A stretch of DNA of 64,000 bases from Acanthosoma haemorrhoidale (taxonomy: Eukaryota > Arthropoda > Insecta > Hemiptera > Acanthosomatidae), in assembly GCA_930367205.1 (NCBI GenBank), contig OV884011.1:43971754-44035753 (forward strand). The letters are read 5' to 3'. Position 1 is the first letter of the stretch. Each line of letters begins with the position of its first letter. A program made the position numbers and the translations under genes. Below the pieces are notes generated by a model. It had not been told where the DNA came from and ran no database searches. It saw nothing but the letters and a program-made list of their open reading frames with translations. Shown here one piece after another: positions 51,894-63,433 of this stretch.

Positions 51894-53503
51894 TGGGCGA
51901 TGGTATATTACTAATTAATAACTCACTGTATTTTTCAATAATCAATGCCAATATTGCTCTCCCAGGCAGGCTCCAGATCAGCTTCCATCATCAATAGCCC
52001 AGCACCATCCACAATTGGCCAAAAGATGTCGTATTATCTGTGTCAAGCCAGCAAATGTCACGTCAGCTTGGGATGAAGCCACGACAGTGGGAGAAACATA
52101 GTCCCTATTTATTTGTTATATACCAGCCTTAATTATACATATAATTTTATTAGTTCCTTTTATTGAAAGGTAGGAATTTTGGAAAGTGATAATGTACGTG
52201 TTGTATTCTCGGAACAGGTGGCCTTATTTATTTGGATAACTAGTTCTTTATTTACTTGGATAAAAGACGATCCGTCAAAACTTCATTTGGATTCCACTAG
52301 GACAGTGATCAGGGCAAAATCATTGATGGATAAACCTACCTTGAGGAATCAGCTGCATGTATTTCAGCAAATGTCATTTTCTTAGCCCGCACAATAACAA
52401 AATTATAGCCACAACATGTCATGGACTGAGAGCATCACTATTACCTACAGTGGTATTGAAAAACTGGAAGAGTCGCTGTGAGAAATCAGAGTAAAATTGA
52501 AGATAAAATTAGAAGAAGTTGTAGGAATAAGCCCAAGCTAGAGAAAAAACAGCTAATTTCAGATTTTCACTGTAGAATGGACATTACAGAAAACTAGGAA
52601 GCCAAATTATCTATAATGGAAATTGTAGTTTTTAAACATATTCCAATAACTTGGGTTGATGTGAATTCTTTCAGTCATAATATATTTATTTTTTAATAAG
52701 GCTTGATCATCATAGTTTTTTATTTGAAAATGCACTTATTTACTTTTAATAAATGAAGATTTATATCATATATGTCTTTTGAACATTTTTTCAACCTTAA
52801 GATTTGAAAATATTTGCTGAGTTTATAAAATTTTCACTGGACTTACAGTAATTGGATTTAAGTTTTGATATATTTTGGTTAAAATAAACATATAATTAAT
52901 GGCTGTGGTTTTTTATTACACATAAATCCTAGCCCTATTTGTTAGCTTTAATAACTTATTTGCTTATTGTCAAGTTATAAATAAAGTTTTTTTTTTATAA
53001 TTCTCTAGCTGAAAGTTCCATACTTACTAATCTAAATAATAAATATTTCCATTAACTCGCCCTAGTATTTTTTTTAATTGAAAACTGACATCCAAGTGAC
53101 TTAACAAACAATGTTTCATCAAACGAATAGGTCATAACTTTTTTTTGTTTTTGATAAAATGCAGCAGAAATAGTTATTCATGAAATTGTTGTGACTCAAA
53201 TACAATCACAACAACAGAACCAAACATGGCTATTTGGTACAAACTCAGCTAATAATGCTTTAATGCCGAATGTAAAGTTAATAATTGTGAGTTAAAAAAA
53301 TAAAACAAACAACTAACTTTTTTCTTTCTTTTTTTTTTTTACATAAATAAGCTACATTTGAATCTACAAAGAAATATTAAGTATTACCTAAAAATGAGCA
53401 AAGTAATTTAAGGAAATAGTTTGGCAGTGACAAAAATGAGCATTTTTAACACCTGCAACGAACAGCACGTTAATGTTAACTCTCCAAATAATCTTAGGAA
53501 AAA
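51894..53503. other. No supported gene; 3' flank of TTK
   Basis: The 68-codon ORF 52179-52385 shows no motif. Part of 51900-52130 may be more piggyBac relic. The rest is AT-rich. Confidence 0.4.
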
Positions 53504-56500
53504 CTAATTAATGAAATGAAAATAAAATAACACCTGATATATATATTCTCCAAAAAGAGAAGATATCTGCCTCCCCAATCGAGTTTCTGGGCCAGGTGTG
53601 AGCTCTGCAAGCCTAAGTAGTTCTTCTGCAGTTGGTCGCTGTTTAGGGTCTTTCAATAAAGCCCACCTGACAAGTATAAATTAATATTAACAATAATAAG
53701 TTCTGATATTGATCCTACTATTTTTAATAATTAAATATTTAGATACATACAATGCCGTAAATAGGCAAACAAACCCTTAGAAAGTTGAAACCAAAAAGAC
53801 CTGTCACCTAGGATACAAGAGAGTTATTGAGAGAAGGCATGTTATAGTACTTACTCTGTACAAGTTTAATTTACTTACAATCTAAACATAAAAGTGTTAC
53901 CCAAGAATCCCCACTGTTTCCCCCTACTACATCAAAGAATTGTTTTTCAAAATCACAGTAAACAAAATTTTAAATTTTTCTCTTCAAATTTTAGATTTTT
54001 ATAAAATTTGTATCACATAGTTCACAATTGTAATTGGTATGGTACACTCTTTTCTGTGATCTTACAGCGTAGAAGTAGTCTGAATCAATAAAATACACGC
54101 TAGCAGTTGCTTATTTGTACTAAATACAAACGATTGATACCTGACAGAAAGAAGAAGGTGAGGAGGAGCTGTAGAGCCCGGAGGAAAACTCACAGACGTC
54201 CCTGGATCAGCTATGGCTTGGAGTTTGGCCCAGGTATTGGAGAGATGCGAAAAAGGTGTCCGCCCATAAAGGAGATTGTACAGTATACATCCCAATGACC
54301 AGATGTCTGACTTGTAATTGATCTAGAACAAAATCCATCCATTCTAATAACTAATAAAATAAATCAATCAATAAATATATTTATTTGCATCAGTACATTA
54401 GTACTTTACATAAATTCTGAAAAAGACAAAAATAATAATAATAATTTAAAGGTCATCATTGGGCTTGAGTCTCTGCTGGATAGGTTGGCCGAGATGGATT
54501 GGAGGCTGTCCTTGAAGGTAATTGTAGACAGTCAAAATATCTCTTTGAAAGTTCTTCTCAAAGCATACGCTGAGACATTGGGGCATTCCCAATTCTAAAT
54601 AAATTAGGGTATTAATGATGAACCATGGTGCTCCCCGAGTATTTTATTCTGAAGTGTTAGAAGCCTTGCCTTGTCTATAGACTTGCTAGTGCATATAGGT
54701 GTAAGTGAGTATAGGTAACATAAATATCTTGTGTAGTAATGTCATACGAGTATGGTTTTAATGGTATGGCTTTAATTAAAATCAATCAAGTTGTTGGTTT
54801 GACTTGTCAATCACCCCATCATTGATTTTGAATTGTCCTATGATTGAAACATGGAGTCATGAAGTTCCCTGAACCTAGTTCCATATCTTCATCACATTTC
54901 ATATACATTTATGTTTTTAAAATATTTACATCATAGGTAATGTATATGTATATTATTATTATAAGAATTATTATGTTATAAGAAAGTATTATGTGAGTAC
55001 ATAGGTACTATATGTGTGATCCACTCTCGTGGACCCCCAATTTTGGTGTTCACTGAAATGGACCCCATGCAGTTCAGAGTCGATCCCTGGGGGTTGATAA
55101 AGACCATTTTGGGTATCTACGATATAAAGGGTAAATGAATTCATGAATCAATCCATGTCCAGTATGGATAGAAAGTCTTCTGGGAGTGATATTTGCAGTT
55201 TTCTGTTCTCTGTTATGGTCAGTAATTGTAGTCCCTTTATTGTTTAAAGTTCTACTACCCAAGTCTGTATGTTTGCTGTTCAAATCGCCTATCAATCATC
55301 ATCAAATTGGCGATCCAGTAAAGATGTCCTGAAAGTCAGTATGTAGCAGTATACTGCTCAGCCAGTGATAAAATAATAAAAAGATAGTTATAATCAACAG
55401 ACACAAGTAATAATATCATTCAGAAAAATAATAAAAGAGCAGGAAAGTTCATGGATGAAAGCAGTAAAAGATACAGCCTTCGTCAATGGAAAATGTCTTC
55501 ACAAGACATAGAAAAAAACAATAAAAAAAACAGTGTTGTTTAGATTAGAAAACCTGTATTTGAGACAAATCTTGAAATAATATATAATTAACATAATTTC
55601 TGAGCCTGAAGGTAGTTTTAAACAGGTCCAGTGCAATTGCCTTTCATAAAATATTGGTTTCATAAAATTCAGGAGCATGCTTCAGTATTATTATTATTTC
55701 CTTGAATGTTAAAAAAAATATTGTGAAAAAATACCTTATAGCCCCTTGTCTCTCCAGAGTTACGAATGGCTTCAGGACTCATATAATTGAAAGTTCCCGT
55801 AGTTACATCCTTGAGCACGCTCGTCATATCTCCTTGAAGCGAAGATGCAATTCCAAAATCAATCAGTTTCAGCCGACCCGATACTAAGAGAAAATTAGCT
55901 GGTTTCAAATCTGAATGTATTATACCTGCAAAAAATAAAAATATATTATTCTAATATTTATTATTTATTAATAATATTTTAATTATATATTTTTTCATAT
56001 AATTTAAAAAACTTTATATTTATAACTTTTACGTTATCTCAGGGTTCTGTTAATAATTATATAGGAAACTTCTGGCAAAAGGAATATTGGTTTTATTTAC
56101 ACACATTGAATATATAAAAATTGATATACAAATAAAAATACGTAAGTAATAAAGTATAATGTTAAATCTAATTTTACGTAATTATACTGGCCAGTGTTCT
56201 TTGTGTTGGTATCTTCGTTGTTCATCTTTTAATGCTTGATCTGAATCGTCTTACTTGCGTGTCCTTTGTCTTCGTGCTGAGTGAAAATGATGCACCACGA
56301 GGCCAGCGTAGGTCCGCTACCTGGTCTGGAGCTGGAGTCCCTCCTCTACCGGTTCCTGACGAAAGAATGTGAGCTTTGGTTCTTTGTCGGCTCATATATA
56401 TCTGCATCTCTCCGCTGCCTTCTTGACTTTCAACTCGTTATTTAATGCCAATTGTTTTGAATATTTATACTTTGCTTAATTTACGTAGTTTATAAAATAA

Positions 56501-59500
56501 ATGTTTACATTAGTTATGATATTATTTTTATTATAAATATTAATAATTAATATGACGACAATAAAACACGTTCATACTTTCATAGGCATGAACCACGGAT
56601 CGTTATTACGGTTTCAACGCTTGCTTTTTCCGAGTTTATTTAAACAAACACCATTAAAAATCATCATTTTAAAATATCACAACATTATATATACATAGTG
56701 TTGTGATATTTTGATGTGTTGATTTTTGATAGTGTTTTTGAGATAAACTCGAAATTAGCGAGCGTTGATGAACAATATACGACTCGTGTACCACGATTCA
56801 CGATTGTTTAAACACTATTCGTTGCGTTGAATCTACCATTAATATGTATAATATAAATAATATCAATATAAATATTTAAATTTATTAAACTCAAAACAAG
56901 AAAAGTAATAATATCCGACAAAACTGGCATTGAACAACCAGTTGAAAGATCAATAAGGCACCGGAGAGGTACGAGATATAGGAATACCGAGAAGCAAGAT
57001 CATTCATTCTTTCTAGACCCGGCAGGAGAGAGAGGAAGCACCAGGAGGGACGCTAGCCCAGGTAGGTGTACTGCCTCGTGGTGTACAAGAGAAGACCGGC
57101 CCCAGACTTTCACCCGGCACGCATCGAGAACCAAGGACGCTCAAGACACTAATCCGAACCACACAAAGAAGACGACGATTCGAAGAAAGCAACACAAAGA
57201 AACACTGGCCAGTCAAACGTTTAATAATTAAGGTACATTTTAACTTTAGTTTATAATAATGTTATTTTATTTAATTTTTAAATCAATTTGTGTAAATAAA
57301 CAATTATTCTTTTTGCCAGAATTATCCTATTTTTATTAACAGAACCTTAAAGATAAAGTAAAAGTTAAATATAAAGTTAAAAAAAATAAATAAATTATAT
57401 AAAAAATATATAATTAAAATATATGATAAATAAATATTTTAATAATGTTTATTATAGTGATATTTTAGGTATAAAAAAAATTTAAATGCATAATATTTCA
57501 TTGTAATATATAATATTGGAATGATTAAGGAGGCCATGGAAATAGTGGTGAGGCACATACAACAGTTGTCAATTGGTAATGAGTAAAAAGATATGTTCGT
57601 TATGAGCTACAAGGAAAGAAAGATGGTGGCCATTTATTTGTTTTAGATAGGGATAGTCAGTATTAGTGATGCGCACTGTCAATTATTAATTGGAAGTTGA
57701 GAGAGTCAATATAGATGTTTGTTTGATAAAAGAAAGTATTGAGAGTTACTTATAGAGGAAGAAGTCAGGTGGGTCATAGGCATATGAATAATTTAATCAA
57801 CATGATACTGAAGAGAGAAAAATATAATGAAAACAACATTTTAACTATTAAAAATTTGTTATTTATTTATATACTTGAATAATTCGTTTTATATTGATTT
57901 TTCAAGGGGAAGGCGGCAGGAAGCCACCTGAGGTATTGAGCTTTAACTTATTAAATAAATTTGTTTTGACAAACGTATAATATTTTTATTTATTTGATTT
58001 TGTCTCATTTCAATAAAATTTATAAATGTGAAATCTGGACAATACGAGGGTGGTCTGAAAAGTTTCTAACCTAACAAAGATACAAGACGTTTTTTTTTTT
58101 TCAGAAATTTTTTTTTTCTTTTTTAACATAGTCTCCTTGTAACTCTACACACTTCTCCCAGCGATGCTCCCATCTCGTAACGGTTTCTTTTTCTGCAAAT
58201 GTGGCCGTTTTTCCGCAAGTTCTGCCTTCAGCTTGTCAAGTAATGATGCGTAGTATGCTCCTGTAATGGTTTTTCCTTTTTGAAGATAATCGATTAAAAT
58301 AACTCCATGACTATCCCAAAAAACAGTCGCCATCACTTTCCCAGCCGAAAAAACAGTTTTTGCTTTTTTTGGAGCCGGTTCCCCCTTTGCCGTCTACTGT
58401 TTGGACTGTATTTTTGTTTTGGGCGTATAATGGTGTATCCAAGTTTCATCCACAGTAATTAATCGGCGCCAAAACTCAGATTTATTGCGCCAACAGAGCG
58501 TTGGAAATGTTCATTCGAACACGTTTTTGGTCTAACGTGAGCAAACGCGGCACCCAACGCGCGGACATCTTTCTCATCTCTGAATGTTGATTTAATATGT
58601 GACAAACACATTCTTTTGACATGTTAATAACCTCTGCTATCTCTCTCACTTTAATTCGGCGGTCGTCTAGCACCATTTGGTGAACTTTGGCGATGTTTTC
58701 GTCGGTAGTTGCAGTTTTCGGACGTCCCGAACGTACATCGTCTCCCAAGCTCTTACGACCACGTTTAAATTCAGCTGCCCAAAATTTCACTGTGGTAAAT
58801 GATGGTGCAGAGTCCCCATACACAGACCCAACTCATCTTTGATTTGCGTAGGTGTATTGCCTTTCAAAAACAAATATTTAATGACAGCTCGATACTCGAT
58901 TTTGTCCATTTTCATAAAAACACTCACATCGACTCACTCAAACGAATGTTACACAACTGCGCCTCCAAAATGGCTGAAACTTTGGTGAGTAACTGTCAAC
59001 AGATGAACAACAAAATTCACTAGCTTTTATCTTAATGTTGAGGTCGGAAACTTTTCAGACCACCCTCCTATATATAACCGTTAAGAAACCTTGGTACCTT
59101 ATTAAACTCAAACCACAACCCTAGAAGCTCGTAGTTTTTTTAGATTCCTCTAATCATAACAAGTAAATAACAGAGTAGATTATGGGGAAAAACAAGCAAC
59201 ATAAAACAAGTATTTATGTGACTAATACCTCTATCATGGATATCTTTAACAGCGTTCAACATTTCTGTCCAATAGTAAATTATCATTGGCATAGATATCT
59301 TCTTAGTTTTCATGATATCTTTCATAAGTCTTGAAAAATCGGTATCACCCTTTTCCATCAGAACATATAGTATTTTGTTTTCGGAAATATACTCACTGAA
59401 AAAAAAAATAATACACACAATTCCAGTTATGAAAAATATATAGTCATTATTCTTTTGTTATAATTATCTTTTCATAGATGGACTAGGTTATGACATAATA

Positions 59501-61405
59501 GCAAAAATGCATACATTGCAAAGGTATTTTCATAATTGTTTTATTTAATTTTTAAATGAAGTTCGATAAACATTTGTTAGAATAGATGACCGAAGGTTAA
59601 TTGAGAGGAAATACAAATATGAAAGGTTGAGCACTGGTAGTATGGTGGCCGATTAATAGCAACTGGAGCAAGAGCAGTCAATCAGTCATGTGTTAGACTT
59701 CAGGAGTTCAGTTCAGTTACTACTACTACGAGGTTTGATAAAAAAGTAATGAGAATTTTATAATTTTGCGGGCAATATGATTCCAATGGTAAATTTTTTT
59801 TTTTTAACATGTTGGTACACATGTCTCTGAAATACATTGAAATTTACAGCATTTTTCAATGTTCCAAAATTGTTGAATTTCGACCAAAAAAAACATTGCA
59901 TGGATAATGGAAAATAATTGCTGAACGGAGTAACCAACAATCCAGAGATTGTTAAATACATCATAACAGGTGATGAAAAATGGGTATATGGGTATGACAT
60001 GGAAACCAAGGTGTTATCTTTGCAATGGAAGTGGCCCGAAGAGCCAAGACCGAATAAAATCCGACAAGTTCAATCAAAAGTGAAGGTTCTTCTCAGTTTT
60101 TTTATTTTTTTATTTCAATGGCATAGTATATCATAAAACCTGCCAGAAGGTCGTTCCTGAAGTTGAAAAAAACTTTGAACGGATGACGATTTGATACCAT
60201 TGATGAGATATAAGAAGAATCACTGAAGGAGCTAAAAGTTATATCGAAAAGTGAGTTTGAAAAGTGCTTCGAAGATTGGAACAAGCACTGGCACAAGTTT
60301 ATTGTATCAGAGGGGGGATTACTTTGAAGGGGACAAAATTGCTATCAATGAATAAATAAATTTTTTTTTTTAAGATTAACAAAAATTCTCATTACTATTT
60401 AATCAAACCTCTCTAGACCTTCACAGAGGCAGATGACAAGTGTTAGCCAAGACGGAAGGAACCCACCAAGAGTGAAGAGTCTAACAACAACAACAAAGAA
60501 TGTATCCATTTTATTATAAATCATTGTTTGTACTAGATAACTATTATTTAAATTATATATAAATTTCTATAGCATATGTTAATACGAAATAGACAAAATT
60601 ATGAACAAGAGCCATACAAAACCTCAAGATCATATTAAATGAAATAAATATTGTAAAAAGAACTATTAATCTATAAGAAATTTTTATAAATGTACTTTTA
60701 TCCTTTATAAACAAGGAAGAAAATTTTAGCAAAGACAATTACCGTTACAATATATTAAACTTTTTTTTAATTATCCTTTCTTCTAAACTTAAGTTAATTT
60801 TTTTTTAAATACATAAACAAAATAGGAAGTGAACAAACCAAGTCCAGAGGCAGTCAAAGAACTCTTAGCTGAGATTTCATTAAATGATTGTGAAGAAACT
60901 ACCCACAATCAGTTTATAAAAATACTTGAAATGTCACTCAAAATCGCTTGAAAAACAAAGTATATTAAAATAGGTTTGCCAAGTGTACAGAGCAATTCAT
61001 ATTGTAAGAAATCAAAACTTAATTTTTTTTGGAATATGTCTGAATTTCATTTTTGTGTAACTAACCCTAATATGGCCACAGTTGTTTTAATGAGTAAATT
61101 ATGAAATGGAAGAGGATGGTACTACATTTACATAGCCACTCAATTTTATCTTGCATGCTAAAACTTATTACAAATCCTACTTGTAAAATAATTAAATTCA
61201 AACCTTACATCTAATGGAAGAGTAGACGATTTTAAAATTATACATCAAATACTTACTTATCAAACATTTTAATAACACTGGGACAGCCTTGTAACTTTGA
61301 TAATACTTCAATTTCATTTAAGTAACCTTTGGCAACAGCTTCTTCAACAGATGACAAGTTGACTAATTTTAATGCCATTAATTTGGAACTGTTTGCCTCC
61401 AAAAC
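53504..61405 (-). CDS. TTK: Spindle-checkpoint kinase TTK/Mps1 (partial, five exons)
   Basis: Dual-specificity kinase that acts at kinetochores to start the mitotic checkpoint. Exons, minus strand: 61257-61405, 59229-59395, 55735-55925, 54141-54322, 53534-53666, all with GT-AG borders and matching phase. They encode the kinase domain from strand beta-2 on: [17 protein letters not shown] (ATP-binding Lys), [12 protein letters not shown] (helix C Glu), [28 protein letters not shown] (HSD in place of HRD, as in TTK), [38 protein letters not shown] and [15 protein letters not shown]. The glycine loop and the N-terminal TPR region lie right of the window. If the last exon is read through, it stops at 53504. 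All catalytic residues are present. Confidence 0.93.
53534..53666 (-). CDS. TTK: TTK exon, kinase C-lobe end
   Basis: Acceptor ttgtcag, codons [20 protein letters not shown]...[14 protein letters not shown], with the conserved Arg of KQRP. A donor (cag|gtgtta) at 53533 is possible but weak. Reading through adds ten residues to a TAG at 53504. Confidence 0.85.
54141..54322 (-). CDS. TTK: TTK exon, SDIWSLGC region
   Basis: [20 protein letters not shown], then [20 protein letters not shown]. The Asp of SDIW anchors the catalytic loop. Acceptor tctag, donor gtatca. Confidence 0.93.
54400..55330 (-). pseudogene. LINE relic in TTK intron
   Basis: On the minus strand at 55295-55230, [20 protein letters not shown] is the core of an APE-type LINE endonuclease (G-D-L-N-x-K-H). 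Near 54640-54480, codons such as SQRML...[12 protein letters not shown] resemble the C-terminal tail of Jockey-type ORF2. The middle is deleted or unreadable. Confidence 0.55.
55331..55734. other. TTK intron, nothing seen
   Basis: AT-rich intron sequence between the LINE relic and the next exon. Confidence 0.5.
55735..55925 (-). CDS. TTK: TTK exon, catalytic loop and DFG
   Basis: Begins mid-codon after acceptor ttttttgcag: [30 protein letters not shown], the activation segment [20 protein letters not shown] and [10 protein letters not shown]. Thr and Ser residues in the segment fit the autophosphorylation loop of the family. Donor gtattt. Confidence 0.95.
55974..56683 (-). repeat. Dispersed ~0.7-kb repeat, copy 2 (reversed)
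   Basis: Reverse of copy 1 at 1148: tctggagctggagtccctcc, ctggccagtgttctttgtg and the end aatatcacaaca match closely. It begins about 50 bp into the TTK intron and faces copy 4 across 15 bp. Confidence 0.78.
56699..57420 (+). repeat. Dispersed ~0.7-kb repeat, copy 4
   Basis: Closest to copy 3 at 3983. Starts tgttgtgatatt, 15 bp from the reversed copy 2, so the pair forms a head-to-head inverted repeat of about 0.7-kb diverged arms in the TTK intron. Confidence 0.78.
57421..58044. other. TTK intron, nothing seen
   Basis: AT-rich; no coding signal. Confidence 0.5.
58045..59068 (-). mobile_element. Mariner element (type C), internally deleted
   Basis: Inverted ends gagggtggtctgaaaagttt (58047) and its match ending 59067, flanked by TA (58043-58044, 59069-59070). 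1,024 bp; a segment of transposase is deleted. Lies in a TTK intron, same strand as the gene. Confidence 0.93.
58100..58919 (-). pseudogene. Mariner transposase, type C, deleted
   Basis: Starts at 58919 ([20 protein letters not shown]), a one-base frameshift near 58826, then [48 protein letters not shown] [13 protein letters not shown], and after a gap [20 protein letters not shown] and [20 protein letters not shown]. The final catalytic Asp block is missing; after KKK the frame jumps to the last codons before the terminal repeat. Confidence 0.85.
59229..59395 (-). CDS. TTK: TTK exon, hinge and helices D-E
   Basis: [40 protein letters not shown], then [16 protein letters not shown]. The hinge reads MEKGD. 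Ends one base into the Gly codon completed by the next exon. Acceptor ttttttcag, donor gtatta. Confidence 0.93.
59729..60413 (+). mobile_element. Deleted mariner (type A), 685 bp
   Basis: Ends cgaggtttgataaaaaagta (59729) and the matching end at 60413, with TA on both sides. Keeps the transposase centre [15 protein letters not shown] near 59970 and [13 protein letters not shown] near 60270, but the N-terminus and the segment with the last catalytic Asp are gone. Same family as 2094-3073. Lies in a TTK intron, opposite strand. Confidence 0.9.
60414..61256. other. TTK intron
   Basis: Contains the orphan exon candidate at 60826-60951; otherwise AT-rich. Confidence 0.45.
60826..60951 (+). CDS. 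Candidate orphan terminal exon inside TTK intron
   Basis: After a T-rich tract and aaaatag acceptor, 41 codons read [20 protein letters not shown] and [20 protein letters not shown], ending in TGA. The composition (amphipathic, acidic helix pattern) is coding-like and unlike the flanks, and stops occur just before it. I do not recognise it. It could be the last exon of a nested plus-strand gene, a gene-fragment relic, or chance. Confidence 0.3.
   Translation, partial: EVNKPSPEAVKELLAEISLNDCEETTHNQFIKILEMSLKIA
61257..61405 (-). CDS. TTK: TTK exon, beta-3 lysine and helix C
   Basis: [20 protein letters not shown], then [20 protein letters not shown] and CPSVIKMFD. Acceptor is a long T tract ending cag; donor gtaagt. 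First visible kinase exon; the glycine-rich loop must be on the preceding exon, which I did not find up to 64000. Confidence 0.93.
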
Positions 61406-62375
61406 CTGGAAAAAAAAAAAAAAAAAGAGATTTATACAACTAGAATAATTAAAATTCACTACTAAATACTTTACACATACTATAAATATATTGGGCGAAT
61501 CCAAAGGAAGAGAGACTATTTTCAAACAAGTACGGGCAATCTACTTTGATCTGACTATATGTTCAATAATTGTCATAAAAATCTTTTTTTAAATTTTAAA
61601 GGTATGTTGCACATTTGCAACTATGCAGGTAAATGTTTGTTTGTAGAAGATAAACTCAGGGATTACTGATCACATTTTGATAATTTAAATTTTCCTTAGA
61701 CCGTTAACATATTGCACCTCTGCTGGAAGAGTGTTAATCTCAAAATAGCCATATTTTCAGGAAGAGCTGAAGAAAATACTTTGAAATTTCATGTCTCGTT
61801 TTATGAATGTCTATGTGAATTTTGGAAAAACTTATTGTTCGAATCACTTCAGAAGGTCAAACTATATAATATTAAAGTTGTTTTCAATGTTTAAAGCAGG
61901 ATTTTTAATTTTTATTACAAGATATAACCCTCTTCTACTTCTAGTAATCTCATTTTGCCAAAATGGACTGAAAACTTGATGAAATACTCATATCTCTATG
62001 CTAATGAAAAATCTATTTAAATTGTCCACAATGCAAAGGAGAAACATTGATAACATGAACAGCAAGTCAGAAAAAAAATACAAAATAAGAAACAGACATT
62101 TTTAATAAAATACTACATTTATTTTCTAAATCAAATTTAATGAAAATTTTTGGTAAAGGAACATTTTAATATAGCATTAGGCACTGACAAAAATCTTATT
62201 TTCATTCTAAATTAGGTAAGTGAACAAAGCAACACTTATTAGTTAATTTAAATAAAAATAAACAGGAAACATTTTATAAAGGTAAGGCCCTTCATTTTCA
62301 AGCAACATCAATTAAGGAACATAATTTTCTTAAGCCTTAGATGAAATTAAGTAGTGATACCTATTGCACCATACA

Positions 62376-62478
62376 TCACAGCAATAATCGAGTCATTAAT
62401 GTAATACCCTCAACACTGGCTGTGATGTCCTTAGGTTTTAAGTAAGCCTTCAGTTCTTGCCATGAATCCATCTGCTGC
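62376..62478 (-). CDS. Candidate exon fragment (33 codons)
   Basis: Acceptor atttatttag, then codons QQMDSWQELKAYLKPKDITA and SVEGITLMTRLLL before a TGA. Protein-like, but no family recognised. On the same strand as TTK, so it may be a relic or an upstream exon of another gene. Confidence 0.22.
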
Positions 62479-63258
62479 CTAAATAAATTTAGTTCAGGTT
62501 CTTGCTAAAGAGAGCACTGTGTACAGCGATACATCTTCTTAGTTTTGTAAATGCTTACTTTCTTTAATTCATGTAGTAAATAAGACATTTTGTAATAACA
62601 TTCATACGGATTTATTTTTTTATTTAGACAACTATTATGTCTAAAATTTTATTGTTTTTTTATCTGTGTTCATACTAAAGTTTTCACATACGGATTTCTT
62701 TTTTTATTTAGATAAATTTTATGTCTTTAAAATTTAATTGTTTTTTATCTGTGTTCATACTAAAGTTTTGGCCAATTATTCTTGACAAATGTTTAAAATC
62801 AATAAACTCCCCGAAACAAAACTCTTTTATTCTATAAAATGGGGGTTCATTTAATAAAAGATGCTATTTTTATAAGCTGTACTTATTGTACGGAAACGTA
62901 AATAGGCCCTGATTTTTTTTGATCTCTTCTGCTTCTCTATTACTGAGTGCACCTAGTCCTCATCATTTTAGGTATAACCCTTTAACATGAACTTATGAGT
63001 AATGCGGTTTATGTTTTGAAATCAGAATTAGCATACATTGAGATCAGACATTTGTTCTTATTCAGGGTCATGAGGATAAATCATTGCTATTAAATATATG
63101 TTTATAAGAGTAACTTGGGGACTTTTAATTGCTAGGGGACAAAAAGTTATCTTTTAAGTTGGTTTCTGATTCTATAATACTAGAGGCTGTGGTGGCGTCC
63201 CCAATTTAACAGTGGCCTGTGTTTTGTGAGGCACACAGTCTCTGTTTCTGTTCATTAG

Positions 63259-63433
63259 GGCCAAATCCACTAATTTTTTTTCCCCACTCATCTGAAAATA
63301 ACCAAAGGATTTTAGACTTTGAAATTTATAATGATAGATTTATGATGATATATAATAAAGATGAGACCAATTTGGTTGGTCTGTTGCTCATAGACTCATT
63401 GAGCAAACAGCCTTTGCAGCTTTCTCCCAAACG
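63259..63433 (+). CDS. Candidate internal exon (about 58 codons)
   Basis: A strong acceptor (tctctgtttctgttcattag) and donor (acg|gtagga) enclose an open frame with ENNQRILDFEIYNDRFMMIY and NKDETNLVGLLLIDSLSKQP. The alternating hydrophobic pattern suggests beta-strands. Not recognised. Opposite strand to TTK, possibly part of the neighbouring gene to the right. Confidence 0.35.

Noticed and set aside
52179..52385. 68-codon plus-strand ORF
   Set aside because: No recognisable feature; near a piggyBac relic but not matching it.
58145..58336. Separate gene with a kinase-like [10 protein letters not shown] block
   Set aside because: It is a piece of the type C mariner transposase, between that element's terminal repeats.
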